64,000 nt of DNA, taken from positions 1,166,501 through 1,230,500 of the forward strand of contig NC_019703.1 in assembly GCF_000317045.1 (NCBI RefSeq). The letters run 5' to 3'. The DNA is from Geitlerinema sp. PCC 7407. GTDB taxonomy: Bacteria > Cyanobacteriota > Cyanobacteriia > PCC-7407. Positions 18,660 through 27,583 of this stretch are shown here, one piece after another. Under the pieces are notes generated by a model that saw only the letters and a list, made by a program, of their open reading frames with translations, made no database searches and was not told where the DNA came from. How positions within the stretch are numbered: position 1 is the stretch's first letter; every line of letters starts with the position of its first letter. The translations under genes were made by a program, and so were the position numbers.

Positions 18660-19250
18660 TTAGCGCCGCCGCACAAAAATCTGTGTCATGAAGAAAGCGC
18701 CCTTGTCGTCTTGGGCAATGCCAATCCCTGTTAGGTCAAAGCGATCTTCCATGTTGTTGCGGTGCTGAGTACTGCGCAGCCAGCCCTGAAACGCCCGATC
18801 GGAGGGATCTGTCTGGCTAAAAATATAGGCGACGTTTTCGCCGACTCGCCGACTGGGAATCTGGCGATCGATGGCGCGCACGCGCCGCCGAAAGCCAGGA
18901 TGCCCAAAGGTGATCCGGCGGCTCGCCATCTCGCGGCTGTGACGGCGGGCCTGCTCGGCCAGGCGAGGGTCGCTCCGCAGGGGAGACAGGCCCTTGCTCA
19001 GGCGGTACTGATTGACTTTTTGTAGGGTGTCCTGCTCCAGGCGGGCGATCGCGCTGTCGGTCCAGCGGTAGGACTTGGGCGGCGCGACGCTGTCCCCTGT
19101 GGTCGGAACGACGACGCTAGCAGGCTGCTCGGGACGGCGGTTTTGCTCAAAAAGCTCAGGTCTCCGGGACTGGGCGATCGCCCCTGGTCCAGCCAGCCAG
19201 AGGCCCAGGGCGATCGCGCTGGGGATGAGAGGGAAAATCCGAAGGGCCAT
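18660..19250 (-). CDS. CAP-domain (SCP/PR-1-like) secreted protein, second of a tandem pair
   Basis: A 196-residue secreted protein: signal peptide (about 1-26, FPLIPSAIALGLWLAGPGAIAQ-like), a short linker, then a CAP domain (about 65-196). The CAP signatures are VNQYRLSKGLSPL, HSREMASRR, FGHPGF, VGENVAY, and STQHRNNMEDRFDLTGIG with the family His/Glu pocket residues. The molecular function of bacterial CAP proteins is unresolved. It begins 3 bp after the stop of a paralogous CAP gene, so the two are one operon and most likely a tandem duplication. Compared with its neighbour it has a longer linker and more arginine. Confidence 0.9.
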   Translation of the reverse strand: MALRIFPLIPSAIALGLWLAGPGAIAQSRRPELFEQNRRPEQPASVVVPTTGDSVAPPKSYRWTDSAIARLEQDTLQKVNQYRLSKGLSPLRSDPRLAEQARRHSREMASRRITFGHPGFRRRVRAIDRQIPSRRVGENVAYIFSQTDPSDRAFQGWLRSTQHRNNMEDRFDLTGIGIAQDDKGAFFMTQIFVRRR

Positions 19251-19253
19251 TAT

Positions 19254-19781
19254 TTAGCGCGGGCGGATGAAAATCTGTGTGAAATAGTACTCGCCTCGGG
19301 CATTGCGGGCGATGCCGATGCCCGTGAGGCTGTAGTTTCCTTCGATGTTGCCGCGATGGCCGGGGCTCTTGAGCCAGCCGTCAACGGCGACCTGGGCCGG
19401 GTTGCGGTGACCCATGTTGTAGGCGACGTTTTCCGCGGCCCCCCGGACCGCGATCGTCTGGCCGATCGCCGAGACGCGCTGACTGAAGCCGTCATGGCTA
19501 AAGGGAACGCTGCCGTTGGCCATGGCCTGACTGTGGGAGCGAGCCTGCTGGGCGATCGCGTTATTGCTGCTGAGGGGCGCGAGACCCTTTTGCGTCCGGT
19601 ACTGGTTGATGCGAGTAAAGACTTCCTGCTCCAGCGCCGCGATTTCGCTGACCTGAGCAACGCTGTAGGTGCTTGGGAGGGCGGTCTTGGCCGGGTTTGC
19701 GGATCCTTGAGAGGCGATCGCAACGCTGCCGACCATCGCCGCCAAACCCAGCGCCAGCCCCGTCAATCGTACGTTCTTCAT
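19254..19781 (-). CDS. CAP-domain (SCP/PR-1-like) secreted protein, first of a tandem pair
   Basis: A 175-residue secreted CAP-domain protein. The ATG at 19781 is chosen because AGGAG lies six bases before it and it starts a clean signal peptide (MKNVRLTGLALGLAAMVG). The open frame extends upstream to 19832 without a good site. CAP motifs: INQYRTQKGLAPL, HSQAMANGS, FSHDGF, AENVAYN, SPGHRGNIEGNYSLTGIG. It is leader of a two-gene operon with the paralogue 3 bp downstream. Role unknown; secretion to the periplasm or outside is inferred from the signal peptide. Confidence 0.9.
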   Translation of the reverse strand: MKNVRLTGLALGLAAMVGSVAIASQGSANPAKTALPSTYSVAQVSEIAALEQEVFTRINQYRTQKGLAPLSSNNAIAQQARSHSQAMANGSVPFSHDGFSQRVSAIGQTIAVRGAAENVAYNMGHRNPAQVAVDGWLKSPGHRGNIEGNYSLTGIGIARNARGEYYFTQIFIRPR

Positions 19782-19877
19782 TCGGAACTCCTGCATCAGA
19801 ACGATCAGTGGGCAGCCGATGAAGCTGCCCACTATCCAGACTCCCCCAGAAGGGCGATCGTTCCCTACGCAAAAGAC

Positions 19878-21137
19878 CTAGGGATTTAGCACCTTGGCCA
19901 CTGTTTGCACGTCCTTGTCCCCTCGGCCCGAGCAGTTGATCACGATGCGAGGATTGCCCGACAGCTGGGGACACAGCGTTTCCAGGTAGGCAAAAGCATG
20001 GGCCGTTTCCAGAGCCGGAATAATTCCCTCTAGGCGCGACACCCGCTGGAACGCATCAAGGGCTTCCTGATCCGTCACGCCGTAGTACTCAGCGCGGCCC
20101 AGTTCCTTCAGGTAGCTGTGCTCTGGTCCCACGCCCGGATAGTCCAGACCTGCGCTGATGGAGTGAGGCTCGATCACCTGGCCATCGTCATCCTGGAGCA
20201 GGTAGCTCATCGCTCCGTGCAGGACGCCGATTCGCCCCTGGGTGAGGGTGGCGGCGTGCTTGCCCGTGGCAACGCCATGACCCGCCGCCTCGATGCCGAT
20301 GAGCCGGACGCTGGATTCTTCAACGAACTCATGGAACAGGCCCATGGCGTTGGAGCCGCCGCCGACGCAGGCCATCAGGATATCAGGCAGTCCGCCCCAC
20401 TTCTCTTGGCACTGTCTGCGGGTTTCTTCACCGATCACGGCGTGGAAGTCCCGCACCATCATCGGATAGGGGTGAGGACCGGCCACAGAACCCAGGATGT
20501 AGTGGGTGGTTTCGACGTTGGTGACCCAGTCACGAATCGCTTCGGAAGTTGCGTCCTTGAGGGTGCCGGTGCCCGCCTCGACGGGCCGAACCTCCGCGCC
20601 CATCAGCTTCATCCGGAAGACATTCAGGGCTTGGCGCTCCATGTCGTGGACGCCCATATAGATGACGCACTCCAGGCCAAACCGAGCGCACACGGTGGCG
20701 GTGGCGACGCCGTGCTGACCGGCTCCCGTCTCAGCAATAATGCGCTTTTTGCCCATGCGCTTGGCCAGGAGAGCCTGGGCCAGGGCGTTGTTGATCTTGT
20801 GGGCGCCGGTGTGGTTCAGGTCTTCGCGCTTCAGATAAATTTGCGGGCCGCTGCCGTCAGGACGGGCATAGTGGGCCGTGAGGCGCTCAGCAAAATACAG
20901 GGGGCTGGGACGACCAACGTAGTCGCGCATCAGGCCCTGAAGCTCTTGCTGGAAGTCGGGGTCATTCCGGTATTGGTAAAACGCGGTCTCCAGCTCGCTG
21001 AGGGCGGGCATGAGGGTTTCTGGCACGTACTTTCCGCCGAACTGCCCAAAGCGTCCAAGGGCGTCGGGGCGTTGGGGGGCGCCAGCGGACTGAGGGGCGC
21101 TGTTTTGCTGGTTGGGGGGAAGAGGAGTACGTGTCAC
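19878..21137 (-). CDS. trpB: Tryptophan synthase beta subunit
   Basis: The beta subunit condenses indole with serine to tryptophan, using PLP, in a complex with TrpA. Visible: [14 protein letters not shown] near the N-terminus, [20 protein letters not shown] carrying the PLP lysine, [10 protein letters not shown], and the phosphate-binding GGGSNAMG. No trpA is adjacent, usual for cyanobacteria. The frame is open from an ATG at 21182 (434 residues), but the family normally begins with a short run like [10 protein letters not shown], which starts here at the GTG of 21137 (419 residues). Neither has a strong ribosome binding site, so the start is uncertain. Confidence 0.96.
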   Translation of the reverse strand: MTRTPLPPNQQNSAPQSAGAPQRPDALGRFGQFGGKYVPETLMPALSELETAFYQYRNDPDFQQELQGLMRDYVGRPSPLYFAERLTAHYARPDGSGPQIYLKREDLNHTGAHKINNALAQALLAKRMGKKRIIAETGAGQHGVATATVCARFGLECVIYMGVHDMERQALNVFRMKLMGAEVRPVEAGTGTLKDATSEAIRDWVTNVETTHYILGSVAGPHPYPMMVRDFHAVIGEETRRQCQEKWGGLPDILMACVGGGSNAMGLFHEFVEESSVRLIGIEAAGHGVATGKHAATLTQGRIGVLHGAMSYLLQDDDGQVIEPHSISAGLDYPGVGPEHSYLKELGRAEYYGVTDQEALDAFQRVSRLEGIIPALETAHAFAYLETLCPQLSGNPRIVINCSGRGDKDVQTVAKVLNP

Positions 21138-21326
21138 AAAGCACCAAGGAATGACGAACAGCTTCCATTCTGACATCCCCATCAGGCGATCGCTAGGCGA
21201 TCGCAGAATGATTTCGAGGCACTCTGGGAGCTTGGGCGACCTTCTAGAGCCCCTGGCAAAGCTCTGTCCGGGGAGGCCTCGCGGTATCGTGAGAGAAACC
21301 CTCTAGCGTCACGTCCTGCCTAGACC

Positions 21327-21674
21327 ATGGCTGCAAAACGTAAATCCTCCGGAAACGGCGATCGCGTTGTTTACTCCGAATTTGGCTCCGCTCCCGACGC
21401 CTTCGAGCGTCCCATCGAAGAGCTGCCCCCCAACCAGCAAAACGTCCGCATCCAGGCCTCCCGCAAAGGTCGGGGCGGCAAAACCGTCACAGTCATCACC
21501 GGCTTCCAAGTCAAGCCCGAGACCCTAGCCGCCCTCCTCAAAGATCTCAAGGCCCAGTGCGGCAGCGGCGGCACCCTCAAAGATCAAACCCTCGAAATCC
21601 AGGGCGACCACACCCAGAAGCTCCTCGAGCTCTTGGTGAAAAAAGGCTACAAAGCCAAAATCAGCGGCGGCTAA
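21327..21674 (+). CDS. SUI1/eIF1-like translation factor (YciH type)
   Basis: A 115-residue protein with a C-terminal SUI1 domain (about 38-115): VRIQASRKGRGGKTVTVITGF is the nucleic-acid-binding strand region, and CGSGGTLKD with IQGDH are the typical family loops. Related to eukaryotic eIF1 and E. coli YciH, which influence start-site fidelity in vitro; the cellular role in cyanobacteria is open. The first ~35 residues (VVYSEFG) match the usual bacterial extension. It is divergent from trpB. Confidence 0.92.
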   Translation: MAAKRKSSGNGDRVVYSEFGSAPDAFERPIEELPPNQQNVRIQASRKGRGGKTVTVITGFQVKPETLAALLKDLKAQCGSGGTLKDQTLEIQGDHTQKLLELLVKKGYKAKISGG

Positions 21675-21680
21675 CCCCAC

Positions 21681-21714
21681 AAAAAAATCGAGGGGCCATG
21701 TATGGCACCCTCGA
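21681..21714 (-). terminator. Intrinsic terminator of ndhD
   Basis: On the reverse strand, 48 bp after the ndhD stop, TCGAGGG pairs with CCCTCGA (21688-21714) around an inner CCAT/ATGG pairing, followed by seven T. Confidence 0.85.
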
Positions 21715-21762
21715 CACCTCTGAGGCACAAATCGGGTTAGGGACTTCGAACCAAAGCGAACC

Positions 21763-23373
21763 CTAGTTTGCCAAGCTGACCAGCGTCGGCTCCGCTGTAG
21801 CGCTTAGCTGAGGAGCCGCGATCGCGCTGGAGTAGAGCGTCGAAGCCTCTTGGGCGTAGACCGGCAGCGCACCGCGAGCGTGGGCCGCAACCTGTACCGT
21901 CTTCGCATCGTGCACTTGGGTTGCCAGCTTCGGATACAGACCGATACCAATGATGGGCACCAGCAGGCAAGCCGTGATGAACACCTCGCGAGGCCGTGCG
22001 TCGAACAGGTTGTACTTCTGGGTCAGCTTCTGGTTCTCGTCGCCGTAGAAAGCTTGGCGCAGCATCGAGAGCAGATAAATCGGCGTCAGAATCAGGCCAA
22101 CCGCTGCCAAGAACACCACCACACCCTTGAAGATCGGGTTGTAGGCATCACTGCTCGCAAACCCTAGGAAAATCGCCAGCTCACCGACAAAGCCGCTCAT
22201 ACCGGGCAGCGCCAGAGACGCCATCGAACCCGCCGTGAACATCGCGAACACCTTGGGCATCCGCTTCGCCATACCGCCCATCTCATCGAGGTTGAGGGTA
22301 TGAGTCCGCTCGTAGGCCACGCCAGACAGGAAGAACAGGCTCGCTGCAATCAGACCGTGGGACACCATTTGCAGCATGGCGCCGCTCATGCCCAGCTCCG
22401 TGAATGCCGCTAGACCTAGCAGAACAAAGCCCATGTGGGAAATCGAGGAGCAAGCCATCCGGCGCTTCAGGTTGGTTTGGCCAAAAGCCGTCAGCGCGCC
22501 GTAGAGGATATTGACAATGCCCAGGATCGCCAGGACCGGGGCGAAGTACACGTGAGCGTGGGGCAGCAGCTCGATGTTGAATCGAATCAGACCGTAGCCA
22601 GCCATCTTCAGCAGGACACCAGCCAGCAGCATCGAGGCGGGAGCGGGCGCTTCACTGTGGGCGTCCGGCAGCCAGGTGTGCAGCGGGAAAATCGGCAGCT
22701 TCACGCCGAAGGCAATCAGCAGACCAGCGTACATCAGCAGCTCGAAGGGCAGGCTGTAATCCTTGAGAGCCAGCTGGGCAATGTCAAAGGTGACGTTGTC
22801 GCCGTAGAACGCCATCGCCAGACCAGCAATCAGAATGAAGATTGAGCCGGCTGCCGTGTAGAGGATGAACTTGGTTGCTGCGTAGAGCCGCTTGGCGCCG
22901 CCCCAGATCGAAATCAGGAGATAGACCGGCACCAGCTCCAGTTCCCACATGATGAAGAACAGGAGAATGTCTTGGGCGAAGAACACGCCAACTTGGGCGC
23001 TGTACATCACCAGCATCAAGAAGTAGAACAGCTTGGGCTTGTGGGTGATGTTCCAGGCGGCGAAGGTAGCGAGAGTTGTGATGAGGCCGGTGAGAACAAC
23101 CAAAGGCATGGAGAGCCCGTCGACGGCCACGGACCAGTTCAGGCCGAGTTGGGGAACCCAGGGATAGCTCTCGGCGAGCTGAAATCCATGATTGCCCAGA
23201 TCGTAGTGAGACCCGAAGGCGTAGATCGTCAGTGCGAAATTAACGAAGGCGATGCCAAGGGCGTACCAGCGTACCGTTTTGCCCTGCTGGTCAGGAATCA
23301 AGGGGATGAGCAGGGATGCTGCGAGGGGCAGCAGGATAATGGTTGTTAGCCAGGGAAATTCAGCACTAATCAT
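21763..23373 (-). CDS. ndhD1: NAD(P)H-quinone oxidoreductase subunit 4 (NdhD1 type)
   Basis: A 536-residue antiporter-like membrane subunit of photosynthetic NDH-1, which moves electrons from ferredoxin to plastoquinone while pumping protons in the thylakoid membrane. About 14 membrane segments are evident. Family motifs are [27 protein letters not shown] with the conserved glutamate, [19 protein letters not shown] with the conserved lysine and histidine region, and [11 protein letters not shown]. The sequence looks more like NdhD1/D2 (respiration, cyclic flow) than the CO2-uptake NdhD3/D4, but that is a judgement without alignment. ndhF is not adjacent. A terminator follows the stop. Confidence 0.95.
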   Translation of the reverse strand: MISAEFPWLTTIILLPLAASLLIPLIPDQQGKTVRWYALGIAFVNFALTIYAFGSHYDLGNHGFQLAESYPWVPQLGLNWSVAVDGLSMPLVVLTGLITTLATFAAWNITHKPKLFYFLMLVMYSAQVGVFFAQDILLFFIMWELELVPVYLLISIWGGAKRLYAATKFILYTAAGSIFILIAGLAMAFYGDNVTFDIAQLALKDYSLPFELLMYAGLLIAFGVKLPIFPLHTWLPDAHSEAPAPASMLLAGVLLKMAGYGLIRFNIELLPHAHVYFAPVLAILGIVNILYGALTAFGQTNLKRRMACSSISHMGFVLLGLAAFTELGMSGAMLQMVSHGLIAASLFFLSGVAYERTHTLNLDEMGGMAKRMPKVFAMFTAGSMASLALPGMSGFVGELAIFLGFASSDAYNPIFKGVVVFLAAVGLILTPIYLLSMLRQAFYGDENQKLTQKYNLFDARPREVFITACLLVPIIGIGLYPKLATQVHDAKTVQVAAHARGALPVYAQEASTLYSSAIAAPQLSATAEPTLVSLAN

Positions 23374-23884
23374 CAGAACTTGCCCAAAACATGAAGAATG
23401 CGAAGAAGTCGATGCGATTGAAGCTGATCTTTCAAGAGTCCGTTCTTTGAAGGCCTCAGTCCGGGTAACCCAGTGCAGAGAGAGGGGTTACCGGGTGCCC
23501 GTGTCGATAGAACTAGCTTGATGGTGGGTCGTTGTGTCGAGGAGGTAGTTTGGTTGCTCCAGGTCGTTAAGCACTAGGACCGTTGCGCTGGGGAGATGGA
23601 GTACCTGACTACAGGCCTGGACGAACGACTGAATCAATGAGAATATTTACCTATCAGGTAGGTACAGTCCTAGTTTATTAAATTAAATGAATTTTTGCTA
23701 ACTAATTTGTACTGAATTTCCAAAAAATTTTGTAATTCATTCCATCAGGTAAGCCTAGGGTTCCAAAATCTCCCTGGCAATATGGCTCTAAAGCACTGCT
23801 AGGCAAGGCTTTGAAGCCCTTTAGTAAAAAATTCTTTTGTTAAGATAGCTTAATAATTCTGGGGCGATCGCCCCGATAAAGCAA
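23374..23884. other. ndhD upstream region
   Basis: About 510 bp between ndhD and the mraY terminator. The half nearest ndhD is GC-balanced and the rest is AT-rich (about 23640-23860). The sequence ATCAGGTA occurs twice (near 23655 and 23744), the first inside a short inverted repeat TACCT-ATC-AGGTA. No gene or RNA was recognised. It presumably holds the ndhD promoter and a long leader. Confidence 0.4.
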
Positions 23885-23916
23885 AACCCCGCTTCTCTGT
23901 CAGGAGAAGCGGGGTT
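23885..23916 (-). terminator. Intrinsic terminator of mraY
   Basis: A perfect 13-bp GC-rich stem (23885-23897 with 23904-23916) and a 6-nt loop lie 36 bp after the mraY stop on the reverse strand, followed by TTTTGCTTT. Confidence 0.9.
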
Positions 23917-23951
23917 CTAAATTGCGGAGAGTTGGCGGTCCGTGAAACGAT

Positions 23952-25046
23952 CTAGCGCAGCAGGAGACAGAGGCCTGCGAGAGCAGCGCTGATGCCGTAG
24001 AAGGCGGCGACGATCTGCGTTTCGGACCAGCCCGAGAGCTCGAGATGGTTGTGGAAGGGAGACATCTTGAACAGGCGCTTGCCGATGCCGTCGGGGCCTT
24101 TGGTGGCTTTGTAGTAGGTGACCTGGGCGATGACCGAAAGGGTCTCGACCAAGAAGATGGCTCCGACAACTAGGAGAACCCAGAGGGTATTGCTGAGAAT
24201 GGCGATCGCCCCCAAAGCGCCGCCTAGGGCCAAAGAGCCGGTATCCCCCATGAACACGCGGGCGGGATTGTGGTTGTGGGCCAAAAAGCCCAGGCATCCG
24301 CCGCTGAGACAGGCCGCAAACAGGGCCAAGTCAGGATGGGTCGGCGCGATGAAAGCGCCCAGGCCCAGCAGGGCGATCGCCACCGTGCCGCCAGCCAAAC
24401 CGTCGACGCCGTCGGTCAGGTTGGTGGCGTTGCTTTCGGCCACCAGGACAAAGCCAGCCAGGGGCCAAAACAGGATCCCTAGGGGAATCACCCAGCCGAA
24501 GGGAAGGGCCACGCTGGTCAAGCTAGCGGGCTGGGTCAGCAAGGCCCACAGACAAAACAAAACGCTGAAGGTGATTTGCAGCGCCAGCTTGGTGCGGGGA
24601 GAAATGCCTTTGTTGGACTTGTAGCGCAGGATCTGCCAGTCATCGAGCCAGCCGATACCGGCATAGGCCAAGGTCAAGGCAGCGACGGCCAAGACATGGG
24701 TGGAGAAGCCGGACCAGAGAACGGCGATCGCCAAAGCAACCGGCACAAAAAAGAGGCCGCCCATGGTTGGCGTCCCGGCCTTCTTGAGGTGGGACTGGGG
24801 GCCATCTTCCCGAATGACCTGACCGGCCTTGAGATCGCGCAGCAGAGGAACCACCCAGCTGCCCAGCATCGCGGCTGCCAGGGTGCAAACCCACAGCGGC
24901 AGGGTCAGAGACTGAATGCTCCAAAAGGAGCGACCGCTGCTGCTATCTAACAGTAAAGATCCGACGCTAAGGGCAATGCCGAGCCCCAGAAACAGCTGGG
25001 AGCCTGAAAACCGAAACCCTCGATCGGAGAAGAATTTAGCGTCCAC
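23952..25046 (-). CDS. mraY: Phospho-N-acetylmuramoyl-pentapeptide transferase
   Basis: A 364-residue integral membrane enzyme that makes lipid I from UDP-MurNAc-pentapeptide and undecaprenyl phosphate, the first membrane step of peptidoglycan synthesis. Motifs: GTPTMGGLFF near 92, the DD pair in GWLDDWQ near 137, NLTDGVDGLAGG near 213 and AHNHNPARVFMGDTGSLALGG near 260 with the catalytic aspartate and metal-binding residues. Ten or so membrane helices. The usual dcw neighbours (murF, murD, ftsW) are absent, so this is a solitary mraY with its own terminator. Confidence 0.96.
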   Translation of the reverse strand: MDAKFFSDRGFRFSGSQLFLGLGIALSVGSLLLDSSSGRSFWSIQSLTLPLWVCTLAAAMLGSWVVPLLRDLKAGQVIREDGPQSHLKKAGTPTMGGLFFVPVALAIAVLWSGFSTHVLAVAALTLAYAGIGWLDDWQILRYKSNKGISPRTKLALQITFSVLFCLWALLTQPASLTSVALPFGWVIPLGILFWPLAGFVLVAESNATNLTDGVDGLAGGTVAIALLGLGAFIAPTHPDLALFAACLSGGCLGFLAHNHNPARVFMGDTGSLALGGALGAIAILSNTLWVLLVVGAIFLVETLSVIAQVTYYKATKGPDGIGKRLFKMSPFHNHLELSGWSETQIVAAFYGISAALAGLCLLLR

Positions 25047-25314
25047 GAAAATTCCTTCCTTTCACTCCACACCACACACTCCGCACTCTTCAGCCGAGAT
25101 CCCTCAAGATCGGGCTGAAAGTTTACCAACTCCTCTAAATCTTCTGATCTGGGCGAGAAATGATTCTCTCTCCCTGGTAAGGATCAGGCTTTCCCGCGCT
25201 GGGGCAAGCAAGCTTGCGCTCTTGAGGAAAGGGCTGGCTTCACAATCTGTCACAAATCTATAGAGGCCAAGCTAGTCAGAGAGTATCATCTTCCTCTGCT
25301 TTTGCAAGCCCTTG

Positions 25315-25348
25315 AAACAAAATAGCCTCCGGGAAACTTCCGAAGGCT
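25315..25348 (-). terminator. Intrinsic terminator of the DUF3134 gene
   Basis: Reverse strand, just past the stop: AGCCTTCGG pairs with CCGGAGGCT (one G-U) and is followed by ATTTTGTTT. The rest of the gap toward mraY (to 25047) shows no other feature. Confidence 0.8.
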
Positions 25349-25363
25349 TGCGCTGGCTTGCGC

Positions 25364-25594
25364 CTAGTCCTCTAGATCGAGGTCGTCATCGTCATCGTCT
25401 TCGTAGGCGCTATCATCGACGCCCATCAATTCAGAAATCTCTTCTTCGCTTTCGAGGTATTCAGCTTCATTGACATCGCGAGCGATCAGACGACCGGAGG
25501 ATTCAAGCCAGTCCAGAATAGAGGATCCGCGCTGAAGTGGCAGGACCGCGGCGGGTTGACGACGCGGCTCCGAACGTAGGGAGGGGTTGTACAT
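25364..25594 (-). CDS. DUF3134 family small acidic protein
   Basis: A 76-residue protein starting MYNPSLRSEPR. It has a conserved-looking middle (SILDWLESSGRLIARD) and a very acidic C-terminus of nearly consecutive Asp/Glu. This matches the small cyanobacteria-specific DUF3134 family as I recall it; no function is known. The frame is open upstream to 25627, but the family begins at MYNPSL, so the ATG at 25594 is preferred. Between mraY and the divergent fibrillin gene, with its own terminator. Confidence 0.8.
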   Translation of the reverse strand: MYNPSLRSEPRRQPAAVLPLQRGSSILDWLESSGRLIARDVNEAEYLESEEEISELMGVDDSAYEDDDDDDLDLED

Positions 25595-25802
25595 GCGTAA
25601 ATAGGTGCAATCAGTGGAAAGTGACACACTTGGGATAGGAGCCGAGCCCGAGATCTATCGCCAAGGATAATTTTAGAGCCTTATCCTTAGCTTAGAGCAT
25701 GATGGTGTGTCAAGATCTGCGGTCAACTTTGGCGGCGATCGCACTGTTTGGGACAGCGGCTGCGACCTGTATTCCTGGATTACGAAGAACTCTGGAAGCA
25801 TC

Positions 25803-26387
25803 ATGATCGGCAAAACAGACTTGATAGAGGCGATCGCGGGCAAAAATCGCGGCCTGCTGGCCTCGGACCCAGACAAGCAGTTCATCTTGTCGGCGATCGC
25901 CCGCCTTGAGGAGCGCAACCCCACGCCCCGCCCCACCGAAGCCGCTGACCTGCTGGCCGGCGACTGGCGACTGCTCTACACCACCAGCCAGGAGCTGCTC
26001 AATCTCGATCGTTTCCCGCTGGCCCAGCTGGGCCAGATTTATCAATGTGTGCGCCCCGTCGAGGCCCGGATCTATAACATTGCCGAAGTCAAAGGACTGC
26101 CAGGGCTGAATGCGATCGTGAGCGTGGCGGCCCGCTTTACGCCGGTTTCGGAGCGGCGTGTGACGGTGAAGTTTGAGCGGGTGATTGCGGGACTCGCCCG
26201 CTTGATCGGCTATCAGGCTCCCCAGCCCTTCATTGATGCCATCGAGTCTGGCCAAAAGTTCTTGGCCCTCGACGCCAACTTGGCCAACCGCGATCGCCAA
26301 GGATGGCTCGACATCACTTATTTAGATGAAGACATGCGCATTGGCCGCGGCAATGAAGGCAGCGTTTTCGTCCTCACCAAACGCTAG
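25803..26387 (+). CDS. PAP/fibrillin (plastoglobulin) domain protein
   Basis: A 194-residue protein of the PAP/fibrillin family, lipid-binding lipocalin-like proteins associated with thylakoids and plastoglobules. Signatures are LLAGDWRLLYTTSQELL near 55, the central FTPVSERRVTVKFER, and the C-terminal LDITYLDEDMRIGRGNEGSVFVL. The ATG at 25803 (MIGKTDLIEAI) fits the family N-terminus. The open frame extends upstream to 25707 but that part is unlike the family. Followed 8 bp later by a nuclease gene, probably cotranscribed. Confidence 0.9.
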   Translation: MIGKTDLIEAIAGKNRGLLASDPDKQFILSAIARLEERNPTPRPTEAADLLAGDWRLLYTTSQELLNLDRFPLAQLGQIYQCVRPVEARIYNIAEVKGLPGLNAIVSVAARFTPVSERRVTVKFERVIAGLARLIGYQAPQPFIDAIESGQKFLALDANLANRDRQGWLDITYLDEDMRIGRGNEGSVFVLTKR

Positions 26388-26395
26388 GTGATGCC

Positions 26396-27238
26396 ATGCT
26401 GCCCGAGTCTTTGCCCATTCGGCTATCCCAGGCTCAGCTCAACACCCTCGAAGCCTGCCCCCGCTTGTTTCAGCACCTGCACCTAGATCAGCTAGGCTCC
26501 CCCGTCCCTCCCGAGCAGCAAGAAAGCCTGACTTGGGGGAGTCAGTTTCACCTGCTGATGCAGCAGCAAGCGCTGGGCTTGCCGGTTGAGGCCCTCGGCG
26601 ATGATCCCCTGCAGCGCTGTTTGCAGGCGCTGCGCACCAAGGCCCCAGACATTTTTCAGCCGATCGCTGCTGAGGCGGGCATCTTCCGCGATAGCGAACA
26701 TAGCCGCACGCTGGGGTTTTCGCCGACCGGCAGCCCTACCGAGGAGCCGGTCTTTCTGCTGACGGTGGTCTATGACTTGCTGGTGGCGGGTCCGCAGACT
26801 GCGGAGATCCTGGACTGGAAAACCTACCCCCGGCCCCAGAATGCAGACTGGCTGGCTCGGCACTGGCAAACCCGCCTCTATCTCTATGTGCTGGCTGAGA
26901 CGAGCCAGTACCAGCCGGCACAGATCGCCATGACGTACTGGTTTGTCCAGGGATCCTCGGCGGGGGATAGGCCAGAGCCGGAGTCGATCCGCTTTCCCTA
27001 TAGTGCGGAGCTGCATGCTCAGACCCATCGCGATCTGCATCAGCTGCTCGAGCGATCGCTGCGATGGCTGGAGGCCTATCAGGAAGGGCAGGATTTCCCT
27101 CAGGTGAATGAGTCTGCGGGGCGGTGTCGGCGCTGCCAGTTTGCGGTGCGCTGCGATCGCGCCTTCCGCAAAGCGGGCGATCGCCCAGCGGAAAGCTGGC
27201 GGCTCGATCTCAGTGAAATCCAGGAGATTCCCCTCTAG
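26396..27238 (+). CDS. PD-(D/E)XK nuclease with probable iron-sulfur cluster (Cas4/AddB-like)
   Basis: A 280-residue RecB-family nuclease. The catalytic core shows VVYDLL (Asp), EILDWKT (D-x-K) and QTRLYLYV (the QxxxY motif). Four cysteines are placed as in Fe-S nucleases of the AddB/Cas4 type: C21 (LEACPRLF) and the C-terminal C244-x2-C247-x5-C253. A single-strand-directed exonuclease using a 4Fe-4S cluster as a structural staple is inferred. No cas genes or CRISPR repeats exist in the window, so a general repair role is more likely than adaptation. It starts 8 bp after the fibrillin gene. Confidence 0.85.
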   Translation: MLPESLPIRLSQAQLNTLEACPRLFQHLHLDQLGSPVPPEQQESLTWGSQFHLLMQQQALGLPVEALGDDPLQRCLQALRTKAPDIFQPIAAEAGIFRDSEHSRTLGFSPTGSPTEEPVFLLTVVYDLLVAGPQTAEILDWKTYPRPQNADWLARHWQTRLYLYVLAETSQYQPAQIAMTYWFVQGSSAGDRPEPESIRFPYSAELHAQTHRDLHQLLERSLRWLEAYQEGQDFPQVNESAGRCRRCQFAVRCDRAFRKAGDRPAESWRLDLSEIQEIPL

Positions 27239-27278
27239 CGACAACCCAAATTTACGCTGTTGGAGATAAAAGCTCAGT

Positions 27279-27302
27279 AAAAAGCCCGGCGGCCAACCGG
27301 GC
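27279..27302 (-). terminator. Hairpin with T-run on the reverse strand
   Basis: GCCCGG (27284-27289) pairs with CCGGGC (27297-27302), followed by TTTTT on the reverse strand. It lies in the 345-bp gap between the nuclease gene and the GFA gene. It could be a second terminator for the reverse GFA gene, or simply a hairpin after the nuclease gene. Confidence 0.5.
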
Positions 27303-27405
27303 GATCAATACGAAACTCTCTCATCTTGGTACTGGTTACAACGATTGCACAGTTCTATCCGCAGAGAAGTCAAATTTTTGACAGTTTTAAAACCCAATAC
27401 CTAAG

Positions 27406-27430
27406 AAAAAACCCTAGCGATCGCTAGGGT
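27406..27430 (-). terminator. 20-bp perfect palindrome built on HIP1, likely GFA gene terminator
   Basis: ACCCTAGCGA/TCGCTAGGGT (27411-27430) is a perfect palindrome with GCGATCGC at its centre. On the reverse strand it is followed by TTTTTC, so it may end the GFA transcript about 150 bp after its stop. Nothing else was seen in 27239-27583. Confidence 0.55.
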
Positions 27431-27583
27431 CGTTGAAGAGATGTCCATAGAGAAGAGAGGAGAAAAAATTTTCAACCGCCTCTTGCCTTAGGGTGCCCTC
27501 CAAAGTCCGGGGGCTATCGCGGGGGCCAAAAATTTCTGGCAAATCCTGCTGACGAGACCTAGAGGCTGACAAAAGGCGATCGC

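Noticed and set aside
20118-21173. A 351-codon forward frame opposite trpB
   Set aside because: trpB has all catalytic motifs on the reverse strand; this frame is antisense.
26396-27238. Interpretation of the Fe-S nuclease as CRISPR Cas4
   Set aside because: No repeat-spacer arrays or other cas genes were found anywhere in the window.
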